DNA from: a virus
Virus record (IMG/VR): IMGVR_UViG_3300037493_001906
Span: 54,099 to 118,098 of that record
Direction: 5' to 3' (one strand)
DNA: 64,000 nucleotides
Position 1 is the first letter of the stretch. Each line of letters starts with the position of its first letter. The notes under the pieces are model-generated. The model was given only the letters and a program-made list of their open reading frames with translations, was not told the DNA's origin and did no database searches. Position numbers and translations under genes: made by a program. Below, piece by piece: positions 1-9,152 of the stretch.

Positions 1-3000
1 CCACAACATCTGTAACTCTTATTCTACTAAAATCACCTGTATCAGGATTTTTTAATGTATTGCCAGTTTGAATAGCTACATAATTAGACCTATATAAATT
101 ATTAATTCTGTAAGTAGAATTAAATGTTGCAATTTGAGGACCAATATATTGTGCATGATTAATAACCCTTCTTCTATCACCAGTTGTAGGTATTGCATAA
201 TCTGTATATAAACAATGTGAATGATACCTTAATGCATAATCTTTATAACTAATAACAGCTTTAAAAAAGTTTAATGCAGTGTCTGTACCTTGAGTAAAGT
301 AATTAAAAAATAAAGGAATATTAGCCGTTAAAGCACTCACACTTGCCATGGGCATGTTTTGATATGCCCCATCTGCTTGTTCAATGTTTACTGAACCAGT
401 GTTTAATCCATTATGTGTTGCTGTTTCTACATTATAGGCTTTATTTAAACCATTATATATAAAAGTATCATCAGATTTTCCTAATAAATTATTTGACCAT
501 GAGGTAAGTAAACCACCTTTTAGATTATTATAGTTTTTAAAATAGTTTAATAATGTAGTACCTATTGCTGTACCACTTCCTGTATTATTAAAGTATGCAA
601 TATCTGCTTGAGTAGGAGATGTTACAATTAAATCATTTTGATTAATTGTTGTATCTCCTGTTGTATCATCATTGCCTGATGCATAAGTATTAGTATTTAT
701 GTTTGCAAACAAAGGAAATACTGTTCCTGGACCAAGAGTACCACTAGTATTACGTGTAGCAATATCTGTACTTAAATTATAATTTACTTTATGAGGTAAG
801 TTTTCTTCAGAAAAACCCTGCATATATGGAGATACATAATTTACTTTTCTTTGACCATTCATTGCAATAGCAGCAATACCAAGACCAGCTAAAGCAGATA
901 TTACAAAACAAAAATCTTTAATTAATTTTTCTCTTGGATGCTTATCTGATAATTCAAATTTACCTGTTATATTACCATGAAATTCACCATGAATTTTTAT
1001 TTCTTTAGCAGAGAGGAATGGATTAACAAAAGTTGTATCAGGACTATGAAAACTAAATATATTATTATTAATGGATGCTTGAGGATTATATCCAACTTGG
1101 TCAATCATACCTCCACCATATGGATATTTTTGACCAGTTGTAGGGGTAGTAGATAAGAATGGATCAGCACCAAGATCATTATAGGGATAGTTAGCATATA
1201 AACCTTTTTTACCTGAATTATCAGGTAGAGTATATTCTCTCATATTATTTATGAGACCTTTAGCTAAAATGGTTTTATTACCATTTCTTGTTCCTCTAAA
1301 GATTTCATAACCCACAATACCTACAACAGGAGTACCATCATTTTTAATTGGTGCCTTAATCTTATCAAATACTACACCAAGTATTCTTATATTTCCTGTT
1401 ACAGGATCTGTGTATAGACAAGTAGATCCTGGACCAGTATTTAAATCAGGAAATTTATGATGTCTAATTTGTCTACCACAAAGATCAAATTGACCTTTTA
1501 TAGAAACTCCATTTCCTATTCCTGGTGTTGCAGCTTGAATATTATATGGTAATACTCCTGGAATATTAAAACCAGGATTTAAAGTATTTGTTTCTGAATT
1601 CCATACTTCAGGATTATCATCTGGATATTGTTCTGATGATTCCCAATATCCCATAATACCTTCTCCAATAACAACACCACCATCTGATAATATAGTATTA
1701 GGAGCATTAGTAAAAACAGATGTATTACCTACAAACCATTCTTCATTTGTAAGATCACCAGTTATACTATCTAGAGCATTAGGTATTCCATCTATTCCAG
1801 GTGCATTAAATTTTGGTCTACCAGGAATATGATATGCAGAAGATTTATCTCCTGTATCATATACCCATCTTATAAAAAAAGAATAAACTTCATCTCTTAA
1901 GTAATTAGTTTTATTTCCACCTTTAATATAATAATCTGCAGGATATTCTATAGATTGCCATTTTGTAATAATTTGGTTAGCTAAAGGTTGGTAATTAAAA
2001 TCTTCTTTTGAAGTAGGTCCTGTTCTAATTAAATATGAACCAACAGAATATGTAGCATCTGTTTTATCTATAATAGGTGTCATGATTGGAATCTGTTCAA
2101 TAGGAAAAGTTGGCCAAGTATTATCTATTGTATCAAAACTAAGTCTTTGTTGATGTGTACTATATACACCTGCTAATTTTGCTACTGTTTGTTGATTTAC
2201 TACAGATATAATTACTATTTGAAATTCTGTAAATCTAGTATCTAAACTAGTTAATATAACATCTAATGAACAGGAAGAGTTATTATGATTAAATAATGAT
2301 TGCACATTTGATATATACCAATCACTTATTTTTTGGCCATCTACAGTATATGCAATAGCAACCATGTATGAACCATTGAGTAGTGTTCCTGAACCAAAAC
2401 CATTTTGTACTTCTACACAAGGCGTATCAATAAAGGTAGCTAATCTTAATTTATTACAATCAAGATTCTTTGAATTTATTGTATTATTACAAGTAGCAGA
2501 GTTATTAGGATCTGGAACTTGAATCCAAGGAATAGGACTATTAGGATTTAAATAACTATTATCAGATACTGGGTCAATAGTAAAAGTAAGATTTCTTGTT
2601 GGATTTAATCCATCATCCCAGTATGCCCTATATGTACAACTAACTACAGGTCTTGTTACACCCTTAATTAAATTGGTTGCAGAAAAATTAAGACAAGGAT
2701 CATTTACAACAGTTTCATATGTACATAATGATTCAGTAAAAATACCTATCTCATGACAAGGACCATTAGTAGTATAAATTAACCATTTATCTGCAGTGAT
2801 ATGTATTGTTCCAATGATTTTAGGAATTGAAGTACCACAACCAGTATAGGTTATATTAATACAATTTATATTTGAAGGTTCATTACCTAACTTTCCTAAG
2901 TCACCAGTTTTAGAATTGTTTATAGCATTTCTAGCCTGGGTCCAGGAATCATCAGGTAAGTGAAAATCATTTACATCTTCACTTAACTCTTTGTCAAATC

Positions 3001-3034
3001 TACGTGTATTAATCTGATTAGTATCTTTTGCCAT
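1..3034 (-). CDS. Very large virion protein, tail nozzle/muzzle-like (C-terminus beyond left edge)
   Basis: An open frame runs from an ATG at 3034 to the window edge without a stop, giving about 1011 visible residues starting MAKDTNQINTRRFDKE. It is rich in Asn, Thr, Gly and Tyr with beta-rich repeats, as expected of a tail component. One hydrophobic stretch near residue 700 (FVISALAGLGIAAIAM) could be a buried helix. In crAss-like phages a very large nozzle (muzzle) protein, distantly like P22 gp10, is encoded next to the ring proteins, and this gene directly follows two ring-like genes. The start overlaps the stop (TAATG) of a relic of the ring gene. The role is inferred from size and position, not from a motif. 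Confidence 0.72.
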   Translation of the reverse strand, partial: MAKDTNQINTRRFDKELSEDVNDFHLPDDSWTQARNAINNSKTGDLGKLGNEPSNINCINITYTGCGTSIPKIIGTIHITADKWLIYTTNGPCHEIGIFTESLCTYETVVNDPCLNFSATNLIKGVTRPVVSCTYRAYWDDGLNPTRNLTFTIDPVSDNSYLNPNSPIPWIQVPDPNNSATCNNTINSKNLDCNKLRLATFIDTPCVEVQNGFGSGTLLNGSYMVAIAYTVDGQKISDWYISNVQSLFNHNNSSCSLDVILTSLDTRFTEFQIVIISVVNQQTVAKLAGVYSTHQQRLSFDTIDNTWPTFPIEQIPIMTPIIDKTDATYSVGSYLIRTGPTSKEDFNYQPLANQIITKWQSIEYPADYYIKGGNKTNYLRDEVYSFFIRWVYDTGDKSSAYHIPGRPKFNAPGIDGIPNALDSITGDLTNEEWFVGNTSVFTNAPNTILSDGGVVIGEGIMGYWESSEQYPDDNPEVWNSETNTLNPGFNIPGVLPYNIQAATPGIGNGVSIKGQFDLCGRQIRHHKFPDLNTGPGSTCLYTDPVTGNIRILGVVFDKIKAPIKNDGTPVVGIVGYEIFRGTRNGNKTILAKGLINNMREYTLPDNSGKKGLYANYPYNDLGADPFLSTTPTTGQKYPYGGGMIDQVGYNPQASINNNIFSFHSPDTTFVNPFLSAKEIKIHGEFHGNITGKFELSDKHPREKLIKDFCFVISALAGLGIAAIAMNGQRKVNYVSPYMQGFSEENLPHKVNYNLSTDIATRNTSGTLGPGTVFPLFANINTNTYASGNDDTTGDTTINQNDLIVTSPTQADIAYFNNTGSGTAIGTTLLNYFKNYNNLKGGLLTSWSNNLLGKSDDTFIYNGLNKAYNVETATHNGLNTGSVNIEQADGAYQNMPMASVSALTANIPLFFNYFTQGTDTALNFFKAVISYKDYALRYHSHCLYTDYAIPTTGDRRRVINHAQYIGPQIATFNSTYRINNLYRSNYVAIQTGNTLKNPDTGDFSRIRVTDVV

Positions 3035-3108
3035 TATCTAACTATTTTATCACCGTAGAGATCATTAGGATTTTTGTCCCACTGATACCAAGGATAACTC
3101 TTAAACTT
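3034..3108 (-). pseudogene. Relic of the original 3' end of the ring-protein gene
   Basis: Read on the minus strand, this stretch encodes KFKSYPWYQWDKNPNDLYG followed by DKIVR and a stop. It matches the present C-terminus of the ring-like protein at 3579-4616 (MFKSYSWFQYDRNPNNYMG then ERVIR): 12 of 24 residues are identical and most others conservative. It has no start codon, lies just downstream of the HNH endonuclease, and its stop overlaps the ATG of the large tail gene. I infer it is the ancestral gene end, displaced when the endonuclease arrived with a replacement end. Confidence 0.82.
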
Positions 3109-3114
3109 ACTTTA

Positions 3115-3582
3115 TTATTTATGTTTTACAATATATTCAATTGCTTTAAGCATAATATTTATATTATCTTTAAATTTTCCAATACCTGTATTACAATTAT
3201 CACATAAAAAACCTCTAATTTTTTTAGTATTGTGACAATGATCTAATGAAAGATCTTTTTTTTGTGATGAGTTATGTTCACCACAAATGGCACAATAGCC
3301 GTTGTAAAAATCATAAAGTTTTTTATATTCTTGTTTAGTAATTTTTATACCCTGTTTTTTATAAGAAGACATTTTAACCCCTAATTTAAATTTTTCAGGA
3401 TTTTGTTTTCTATAAATACTTGACTTTATTTTATTTTTTTCTAAATTTTTTGGAAGTTTAGCTCTTTTTTTTGCATCTTCATTTTTACAAAATTTGCAAT
3501 GAGACGCATATCCAGACTTGTTTCTAGGTTCAACTCCAAATAAAGAAACCTCTTTATTTATTTTACATTTTGTACAAATCAT
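3115..3582 (-). CDS. HNH homing endonuclease, endonuclease VII-like
   Basis: The 155-aa protein has an N-terminal Cys pair (CTKC, then CKFC) and a C-terminal zinc-bound His-Me module: CAICG, then LSLDHCHNTKKIRGFLCDNC and NTGIGKF. This is the signature of the recombination endonuclease VII family, common in free-standing phage homing endonucleases. The middle is very Lys-rich. The gene starts in an ATGA overlap with the ring-like gene and ends just before a duplicated relic of that gene, so it is an invader of the virion operon, not a virion gene. It probably cuts alleles lacking the insertion. Confidence 0.88.
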   Translation of the reverse strand: MICTKCKINKEVSLFGVEPRNKSGYASHCKFCKNEDAKKRAKLPKNLEKNKIKSSIYRKQNPEKFKLGVKMSSYKKQGIKITKQEYKKLYDFYNGYCAICGEHNSSQKKDLSLDHCHNTKKIRGFLCDNCNTGIGKFKDNINIMLKAIEYIVKHK

Positions 3583-4616
3583 CTAATTACCCTTTCTCCC
3601 ATATAATTGTTTGGATTACGATCATATTGAAACCAGCTATAACTTTTAAACATATCATAATATTTTGCATACTGAGCTCTACGATTAGTAGTCCATACTC
3701 TTTTCATTTCTGAGAAGTTAGGAGTATTAACAATAGTAAGAGCATAATTTCTTGCTGCTCTATATCCCTCTTGAATAAGTTGAATCTTAGCAGGACTAAT
3801 ATTCTCATCATTCATGATAAGATTTTCTAGTATTCTTTTTTTAATAGCATACTCATAGTACTCATTTATCATATCATGATCTGGAACCATAAGATTACCT
3901 TCATCATCTTCTAGATCACCTTGATAATTAACATATACTTTACCTGTTGTGAAACTGGTATAGAGATAGCCATTTTTTATCCAAGCAGAATTAACTGAAT
4001 TAAGATACAAATTAGGACATCCACAATCTATTGATTCAGGATTCTCTAAAATTCTAATTGGCATTAATCTCTTATATGTATTAGTAGTTGTATTGATTCT
4101 CTGTACTAACTCATAGCAATCATTTTTACAATTCATAAATACCCTAGGCTTCCTACAGTAGTCACCAAATGGTTCTAAAGGATTGTAGTCTTGTGTAGAG
4201 CATGCAGTAGAAGCAGCAATACAATTGCATGGTTCAAAATTGCATCTATTACAATTGACTGTAGGAGCTGCACAGACATCTATTGTTCCTGGAGTTTCTT
4301 GGTAAGGAGCTATTAGCTTTTCTTCAATCCAAGTACCTTGTGGCATAGCTTGTTGTACAGTAACTTCATCACAAATAAGTGCAAAGTTAAGAGTAAAGAA
4401 ATCATCAGGTAGTTTTACTCTTCCTTTTTCAACATCAAGTAATGCTTCTTTAGTCATCATAATCCTAAGACCAAGATCATAGTTAACTCTCTTAGCAACT
4501 TTAATAAGTTGTTGAGGTTCTATTTGATTTTGTAAAGCAGCATTTTGAAAATCAACCAGAGCTTCACTTAGAAGTTGATCAAATGTTCTATATTTAAGTG
4601 TATAATTATACGACAT
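3579..4616 (-). CDS. Ring/adaptor-like virion protein, C-terminus replaced
   Basis: This 345-aa protein has a Cys cluster in the middle (CNRCNFEPCNC) and a conserved-looking C-terminus rich in aromatic residues. Its position, between a 224-aa partner and the large tail gene, fits the ring proteins that stack below the portal in crAss-like phages. The last 24 codons are a diverged second copy of the sequence at 3034-3108, so the present gene end came with the HNH insertion. The stop overlaps the endonuclease start (ATGA). The structural role is inferred from synteny. Confidence 0.72.
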   Translation of the reverse strand: MSYNYTLKYRTFDQLLSEALVDFQNAALQNQIEPQQLIKVAKRVNYDLGLRIMMTKEALLDVEKGRVKLPDDFFTLNFALICDEVTVQQAMPQGTWIEEKLIAPYQETPGTIDVCAAPTVNCNRCNFEPCNCIAASTACSTQDYNPLEPFGDYCRKPRVFMNCKNDCYELVQRINTTTNTYKRLMPIRILENPESIDCGCPNLYLNSVNSAWIKNGYLYTSFTTGKVYVNYQGDLEDDEGNLMVPDHDMINEYYEYAIKKRILENLIMNDENISPAKIQLIQEGYRAARNYALTIVNTPNFSEMKRVWTTNRRAQYAKYYDMFKSYSWFQYDRNPNNYMGERVIR

Positions 4617-4620
4617 TGTT

Positions 4621-5295
4621 TTATGTTCTTAGTTGACTTTGTTTATCATCTTGCCCTTCTGCATGCATTTGAACCATCAGACTTAATTCTTTTATTGCAT
4701 TTTGCTCTACTTCAGCAAATAGGTATTCAGGATACTGTAGTTTATTATCTTGGATAGGAGCACATTCATCACCATCACAAAGTAAATATTCAATACTTTC
4801 TTCCCATAATCCTTCTACTCTTACTGCTTCCCAAGTTACATTAGGTAAATAAAGATAACCATTTAAATACCAATAATACTTAACATTGTTATATTTAAAG
4901 TTAGTGCTCTTTGTCATGGCTACATATGTAGCTGGCTGAGTTCTATAACAAAGTTGAGAGCCATCAATAGAACTTACTGTTCTAAAGATAGCTCCATAGT
5001 CACCTTCTAATACTGTAGGTAGTTTATCTTTTGTACGCATAATTGTACAATTAGATTTTATATCATTACAACAAGCTTCTACTCTATCTACCTCAATTAG
5101 ATCTACACAAGGTAGTGGAACAAATAAACTTTGAAAGCTTAAGATCTTATTTAATACTTGTTGTTTTCTAATAGATAGTTTAGCATATTTTGTTACTATG
5201 CTATATATAAGGCGATCTGTTAAAAAGGCATCTTCATTGACACCTTTCATAACATTTCTTATTCTTGATATTGATTCTCCTATAGTTAGTCCCAT
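4621..5295 (-). CDS. Ring/adaptor-like virion protein
   Basis: This is a 224-aa protein with a helical N-terminus (GESISRIRNVMKGVNEDAFL, then KYAKLSIRKQ) that resembles portal-adaptor proteins, in which N-terminal helices contact the ring above. A beta-rich middle and a C-terminal helix follow. It lies 4 bases upstream of the larger ring candidate and so is probably translated with it. I infer a connector or ring role from gene order. No catalytic motif is visible. Confidence 0.68.
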   Translation of the reverse strand: MGLTIGESISRIRNVMKGVNEDAFLTDRLIYSIVTKYAKLSIRKQQVLNKILSFQSLFVPLPCVDLIEVDRVEACCNDIKSNCTIMRTKDKLPTVLEGDYGAIFRTVSSIDGSQLCYRTQPATYVAMTKSTNFKYNNVKYYWYLNGYLYLPNVTWEAVRVEGLWEESIEYLLCDGDECAPIQDNKLQYPEYLFAEVEQNAIKELSLMVQMHAEGQDDKQSQLRT

Positions 5296-5296
5296 G

Positions 5297-5884
5297 TTAA
5301 TCTAGTTCAAATTCATTATAATCTTTTGTATGAAATTCAGTATTTGCTAACATCTGATGCTTATACTTTTTATTTTTAAATAAAACATTAATAGCTGTGA
5401 AGTTTTCTACCTGAACATATTTTTTCCAATTCTCAGGATAATGCTTTGCTACTGCTCTTGTAAATTCTCTTTCTCCTTTAAATTGCCAAAGCTCCCTATC
5501 TTGTAATCTATACTTACTAATAAAGTTAGTATAAAATATTTTAGCTATAAAATTGTCAGATTCAAAATTCCTATGCTTAACATTTTGATTTAACTCTTTA
5601 GATTTTATATAATCAACATTATATTTTTTAGGAGGCATACATGTTCCTATAAATATATAACCTAACTCTTCTGGTAGTTCTGTGCCATCTCTATTTCCAA
5701 TAGCATTTTCCCATATCCTTTTATTAAAAGTAACTATGATAGATTTAAGTGTACTATTTGATATATCTTTATATTGAGGATACTTCTCTTTAAACTTTAG
5801 ATATAAGCTTTCATTAAGAATACTTGTTCTTTTTGCTCTAAATCTTGGAGCATTTAAGTCTGGCTTTTTGAAATAGTTTGTCAT
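5297..5884 (-). CDS. Conserved-looking basic protein of unknown function
   Basis: The 195-aa protein has many Lys, Phe and Tyr residues and no membrane segment. It opens the small operon with the two ring-like proteins, downstream of a strong terminator at 5954-5982. Its position suggests a tail or connector assembly role. I do not recognise the family. A perfect AT inverted repeat (5921-5940) lies in its leader, about 40 bases before the start. Confidence 0.6.
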   Translation of the reverse strand: MTNYFKKPDLNAPRFRAKRTSILNESLYLKFKEKYPQYKDISNSTLKSIIVTFNKRIWENAIGNRDGTELPEELGYIFIGTCMPPKKYNVDYIKSKELNQNVKHRNFESDNFIAKIFYTNFISKYRLQDRELWQFKGEREFTRAVAKHYPENWKKYVQVENFTAINVLFKNKKYKHQMLANTEFHTKDYNEFELD

Positions 5885-5953
5885 AATAATACACCTTACT
5901 ATAATATACGTAATTTTTTTAAAGTTTAAAAATAAACTTTTAATCTGACAAAA

Positions 5954-5982
5954 GCAAAAAGCCCAGATTTCTCTGAGCTTTT
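5954..5982 (-). terminator. Rho-independent terminator, GAAA loop
   Basis: On the minus strand AAAGCTCAGA and TCTGGGCTTT pair over 10 bases (one G-U) around a GAAA tetraloop, and TTTTTG follows. It ends the appendage gene unit (6028 and upstream) before the ring/nozzle unit. Confidence 0.9.
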
Positions 5983-6027
5983 CACCTGTCAGTCACTGTT
6001 ATACCAACAAACCGTGACATTTTTTTG

Positions 6028-6093
6028 TTAGGCTAGTGTAGTTGCTTTAACTATTACTGAACCACAGATTGTTTGAGGAATTGCAAAGGCCAT
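6028..6093 (-). CDS. 21-residue micro-ORF after the fibronectin-domain gene
   Basis: ATG at 6093 opens MAFAIPQTICGSVIVKATTLA with a TAA stop. The context TAAAATGGCC matches the starts of neighbouring genes, and the terminator at 5954-5982 follows. It may be a small coat component or merely a leader-like ORF. Coding status is uncertain because of its length. Confidence 0.4.
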   Translation of the reverse strand: MAFAIPQTICGSVIVKATTLA

Positions 6094-6112
6094 TTTATTT
6101 TATATTTAAAGG

Positions 6113-6589
6113 TTAAACTGTTTCACAACTAGATTCAATAAAAAATTCATATTCTGTATTTGCAAGGAGTCCTGTTACAGTTACTGTACCAATTGCACCA
6201 GCAAGTGGTGAGCCAAAATAAAGCCAAGTTGTTGTTCCAAATTTTCTATAACGTACTCTATAACTTGTAGCAGTACTAGGAATCCAAGATAATACAACTG
6301 AAGTTGCTGTATTTGCAATTGCACTAAATCCAGTTATAGGACTATAACATACATCTGGTGTATAACATGCATCAGGACCTACACCACCTTGTGTAGCTAA
6401 GACTTGAATTATATCACATAACCTATCTCCTGTTTTAACAAGACCTACATCTGGACCAGTATAGATGATACAACATGCATCAAATGTTTCTGAGCATGGG
6501 TTTGGTGTAGGGCAAAGGAATTCATTACAGGGGGCTGGTGTTGTTAGCCCCACATCATGACATCCACAATCTTTATTTCCGCAAGCCAT
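6113..6589 (-). CDS. Virion appendage protein with fibronectin type III domain
   Basis: The 158-aa protein starts with a Cys-rich segment (MACGNKDCGCHDVG). A short anchor motif, CCIIYTGPDVG followed by GDRLCDIIQVLAT, then a fibronectin III-like domain from about residue 103 (SATSVVLSWIPSTATSYRVR, ending TGLLANTEYEFFIESSC) complete it. The anchor motif recurs in the next gene upstream, suggesting both dock onto the same virion site. FnIII domains in phage appendages usually mediate weak surface binding. It ends the appendage operon. Confidence 0.75.
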   Translation of the reverse strand: MACGNKDCGCHDVGLTTPAPCNEFLCPTPNPCSETFDACCIIYTGPDVGLVKTGDRLCDIIQVLATQGGVGPDACYTPDVCYSPITGFSAIANTATSVVLSWIPSTATSYRVRYRKFGTTTWLYFGSPLAGAIGTVTVTGLLANTEYEFFIESSCETV

Positions 6590-6603
6590 TTTATTTTATT
6601 TTA

Positions 6604-8073
6604 TTAAGGTAAAGGACTAGTTGTTATTGAATTAAATCCACATACTGTAGGAGGACACTCAAGACATGCTGTAGGTACAATGGTTAATCTTACATTATAT
6701 ACAGTAGATGATGTTAATGGAGTAAATGTTCCTGTTACAGGTACTGCAGATCCTGCAGCTTGAGATTGTGAACTTAAAAGTGTTCCATAAGTTGAATCAT
6801 AAAGTTCTGCAGTATATGTATAATTACCAGAAAGACTAGTAAAATCATAACTTACACTTTCAGTATCAGCAGTTAAAGTAACCTCTGGACAATTTGCTGT
6901 ATTAACTATAGTATATGATAAACATGAATTACATGTTGCATTTGTAGCTGGATTAGTTAAACAAGGTAATATATCTACTGTAATATCTAAAGCTGTATTA
7001 ATTGGTGTACCTGAAAGATCAATAGTATATCCAGTAATGTTATTAAGATATGAAATAATATCAAAATTAACTAGAATTATACTACCTGCTGAATCTGTTA
7101 CTTTAATTTGAGTAGTTCCACTGCATTGAATAAATCCAGTTGGAATAGTACCACTAATAAATATTGTTAATCCTGATTCAACTAATGTAGAAGTAAGACT
7201 TAGATCAATACCATCACATCCTGAAGGACAACAATTAACTTGAATATTTCTTACTGCTGTTCTAATATCACATACAGTAACCCACATATTTCCAAATGCT
7301 TGAGCTAAATTTGATACTGTATTAGTCCATCCAGGTAAAGATGACATTGTTGTTGTATTACTTGTAAGAGATATATCAGTATTTAAACCTGCACATTGCT
7401 TTACAATATTAGTATAAATATCTACTGTACCTCCTGTTGCTGATCTAAGTTCACAAAATTGTGCTTCTAATGCTGCAAGTACTATATCCATTTCTTCTGG
7501 AACACTTGGCAAAACACATACAGGAGTAACTGTTGGTGGTATGTATATAGGAGGAGTAGCATTTTCAAGAACAATAATTCTTGCTGTGTTGTCAGCTACT
7601 GCAGCTTGTAATGTAGTTATATCAATAACAATAGAGCATACTCTATTTGCTATAGAAGTAACATAGTCTGTTATTTGAGCTTGAGTAACTGTATCTCCAA
7701 AACCATTAACATAATAAAAACAAGGTGCTAAGTCTATAACACAGTCTGGACATCCTGCAGATGTTGTTGTACCTAGTCTTCCTATTATTATTCCATTTTT
7801 AGTATTAAGATCACATATCTGAGTTATCAAAAACTGAATAAGTTCAGAATAGCTTTGAGGTGGACCTGAAGGAAAGCTAAAACAAGATAGATCATAGGTA
7901 CTAACCTTTAATTCATCAAGGACTGCACAAAGTTCTGTAGCTAGTTTGTATATTACATCACTAATTGTATCTCCTTTACAAAGATTAATACATGGAATAT
8001 CTGGCCCTTGCCAGAGTACACAATTGGATGAGATACTATTACATCCTTTTTCATCATAATTTAGTGGTTTCAT
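6604..8073 (-). CDS. Virion appendage/fibre protein with repeated beta domains
   Basis: This is a 489-aa protein with the N-terminal anchor NCVLWQGPDIPCINLCKGD followed by TISDVIYKLATELC, clearly related to the anchor in the 158-aa neighbour downstream. The centre is Thr/Ser-rich with paired cysteines, and the last roughly 95 residues look like a fibronectin-type beta sandwich (YTYTAELYD, then TSSTVYNVRLTI). It is probably a tail or head decoration fibre exposed to the host surface. The family is inferred from domain style. Confidence 0.7.
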   Translation of the reverse strand: MKPLNYDEKGCNSISSNCVLWQGPDIPCINLCKGDTISDVIYKLATELCAVLDELKVSTYDLSCFSFPSGPPQSYSELIQFLITQICDLNTKNGIIIGRLGTTTSAGCPDCVIDLAPCFYYVNGFGDTVTQAQITDYVTSIANRVCSIVIDITTLQAAVADNTARIIVLENATPPIYIPPTVTPVCVLPSVPEEMDIVLAALEAQFCELRSATGGTVDIYTNIVKQCAGLNTDISLTSNTTTMSSLPGWTNTVSNLAQAFGNMWVTVCDIRTAVRNIQVNCCPSGCDGIDLSLTSTLVESGLTIFISGTIPTGFIQCSGTTQIKVTDSAGSIILVNFDIISYLNNITGYTIDLSGTPINTALDITVDILPCLTNPATNATCNSCLSYTIVNTANCPEVTLTADTESVSYDFTSLSGNYTYTAELYDSTYGTLLSSQSQAAGSAVPVTGTFTPLTSSTVYNVRLTIVPTACLECPPTVCGFNSITTSPLP

Positions 8074-8111
8074 ATTACTATAATATATTAAATATTCCTC
8101 TAATTAACAAA

Positions 8112-9149
8112 TTAATTTATTGAACAACTTTTATTTTGACATCCACAGGCATTATCTCCACATGTAGAGCATGATCCTGCAGTTTCACAACACTCAATAT
8201 AGGTATTTTTTATGTTAGTTAAATCAACTAATTCTTTCTTAATATCCCATTTTTGAGAGTCTTCATCACAACAAGTTTCAAGACCATATCTTTTACTTAT
8301 CATTTGAGCATATACAGCATCTCCATATCTACAGTTTACATTTTCTGTATATAAAGTATCACAATCTCCACAATCTCTTGACTTACATTGAATACAATTA
8401 GATACTGTGGACAGTGTATCAATAGTTATTTCAATATCATAATAAAGAGCACCTTCTGAGTAGGTTGTTTCTACTAACTTTAAACATCCTTTAGCTACTT
8501 CAAATCCTGCATTATTATAAGCATTAGTAATTACTATTGATTGTAACCAATCAATTCCACCATTTGCAGTGACTGTGGTAGAAAGAGCACCATCATAAAC
8601 AAGTTGTAACACATTGCCTACAGAATTAATGTATTCTTTTCCAGAAGCACAATCTACTAGTACATAGAATTTATGAAAACAATCTGATGCACAATCTGAA
8701 CAACTTGAATATTGATTTAGTGGAGTTATTGTTTCTTGTGATGTTAATGGAGCTTCAGTTGGATTTAGTCTATAACAAGTAGATTCATATGGTCCTGTTG
8801 CTACACATACAAAAGCTACATCATTTAAAAGTGTTCCACTAAAATTACCAAATGGTATAACAAAGGTATTTGAAGTATTGGAGCATTCTGTAACAATTAA
8901 GTTATTAGTTGTAATACCACAATTAATAATACAATCTTCACAGTTATTATAAATACCATCAACTGAATAATTAACTATACTAGTTATAGGATCTTCTGTA
9001 AATGTTACTGTATAACAATTAGATCTAGTTAATTCACTATAAATACATATTATTTGTCCTAGTTCTATTTGAACTGATAACTGACTTTGATCAATTACTA
9101 TTATTGGTTGGTCAATATCACAAGGAGTAAGTAAATAATTTAAAGCCAT
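8112..9149 (-). CDS. Cys-rich repeat virion protein
   Basis: The 345-aa protein is built of repeats of roughly 70 residues, each with a Cys near its start, an aromatic-Cys-Tyr strand and a closing CxxC (for example NNCEDC, SSCSDC, NCIQC). It ends in a metallothionein-like tail of closely spaced cysteines (CSTCGDNACGCQ). It is a paralogue of the upstream 464-aa protein, with which it shares the opening LLTPC. No enzyme motif is visible. I infer a metal- or disulfide-stabilised appendage protein. Confidence 0.7.
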   Translation of the reverse strand: MALNYLLTPCDIDQPIIVIDQSQLSVQIELGQIICIYSELTRSNCYTVTFTEDPITSIVNYSVDGIYNNCEDCIINCGITTNNLIVTECSNTSNTFVIPFGNFSGTLLNDVAFVCVATGPYESTCYRLNPTEAPLTSQETITPLNQYSSCSDCASDCFHKFYVLVDCASGKEYINSVGNVLQLVYDGALSTTVTANGGIDWLQSIVITNAYNNAGFEVAKGCLKLVETTYSEGALYYDIEITIDTLSTVSNCIQCKSRDCGDCDTLYTENVNCRYGDAVYAQMISKRYGLETCCDEDSQKWDIKKELVDLTNIKNTYIECCETAGSCSTCGDNACGCQNKSCSIN

Positions 9150-9152
9150 TTC

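Noticed and set aside
5921-5940. Perfect AT inverted repeat as a terminator
   Set aside because: It contains almost no G-C pairs and has no separate U run; the true terminator is at 5954-5982.
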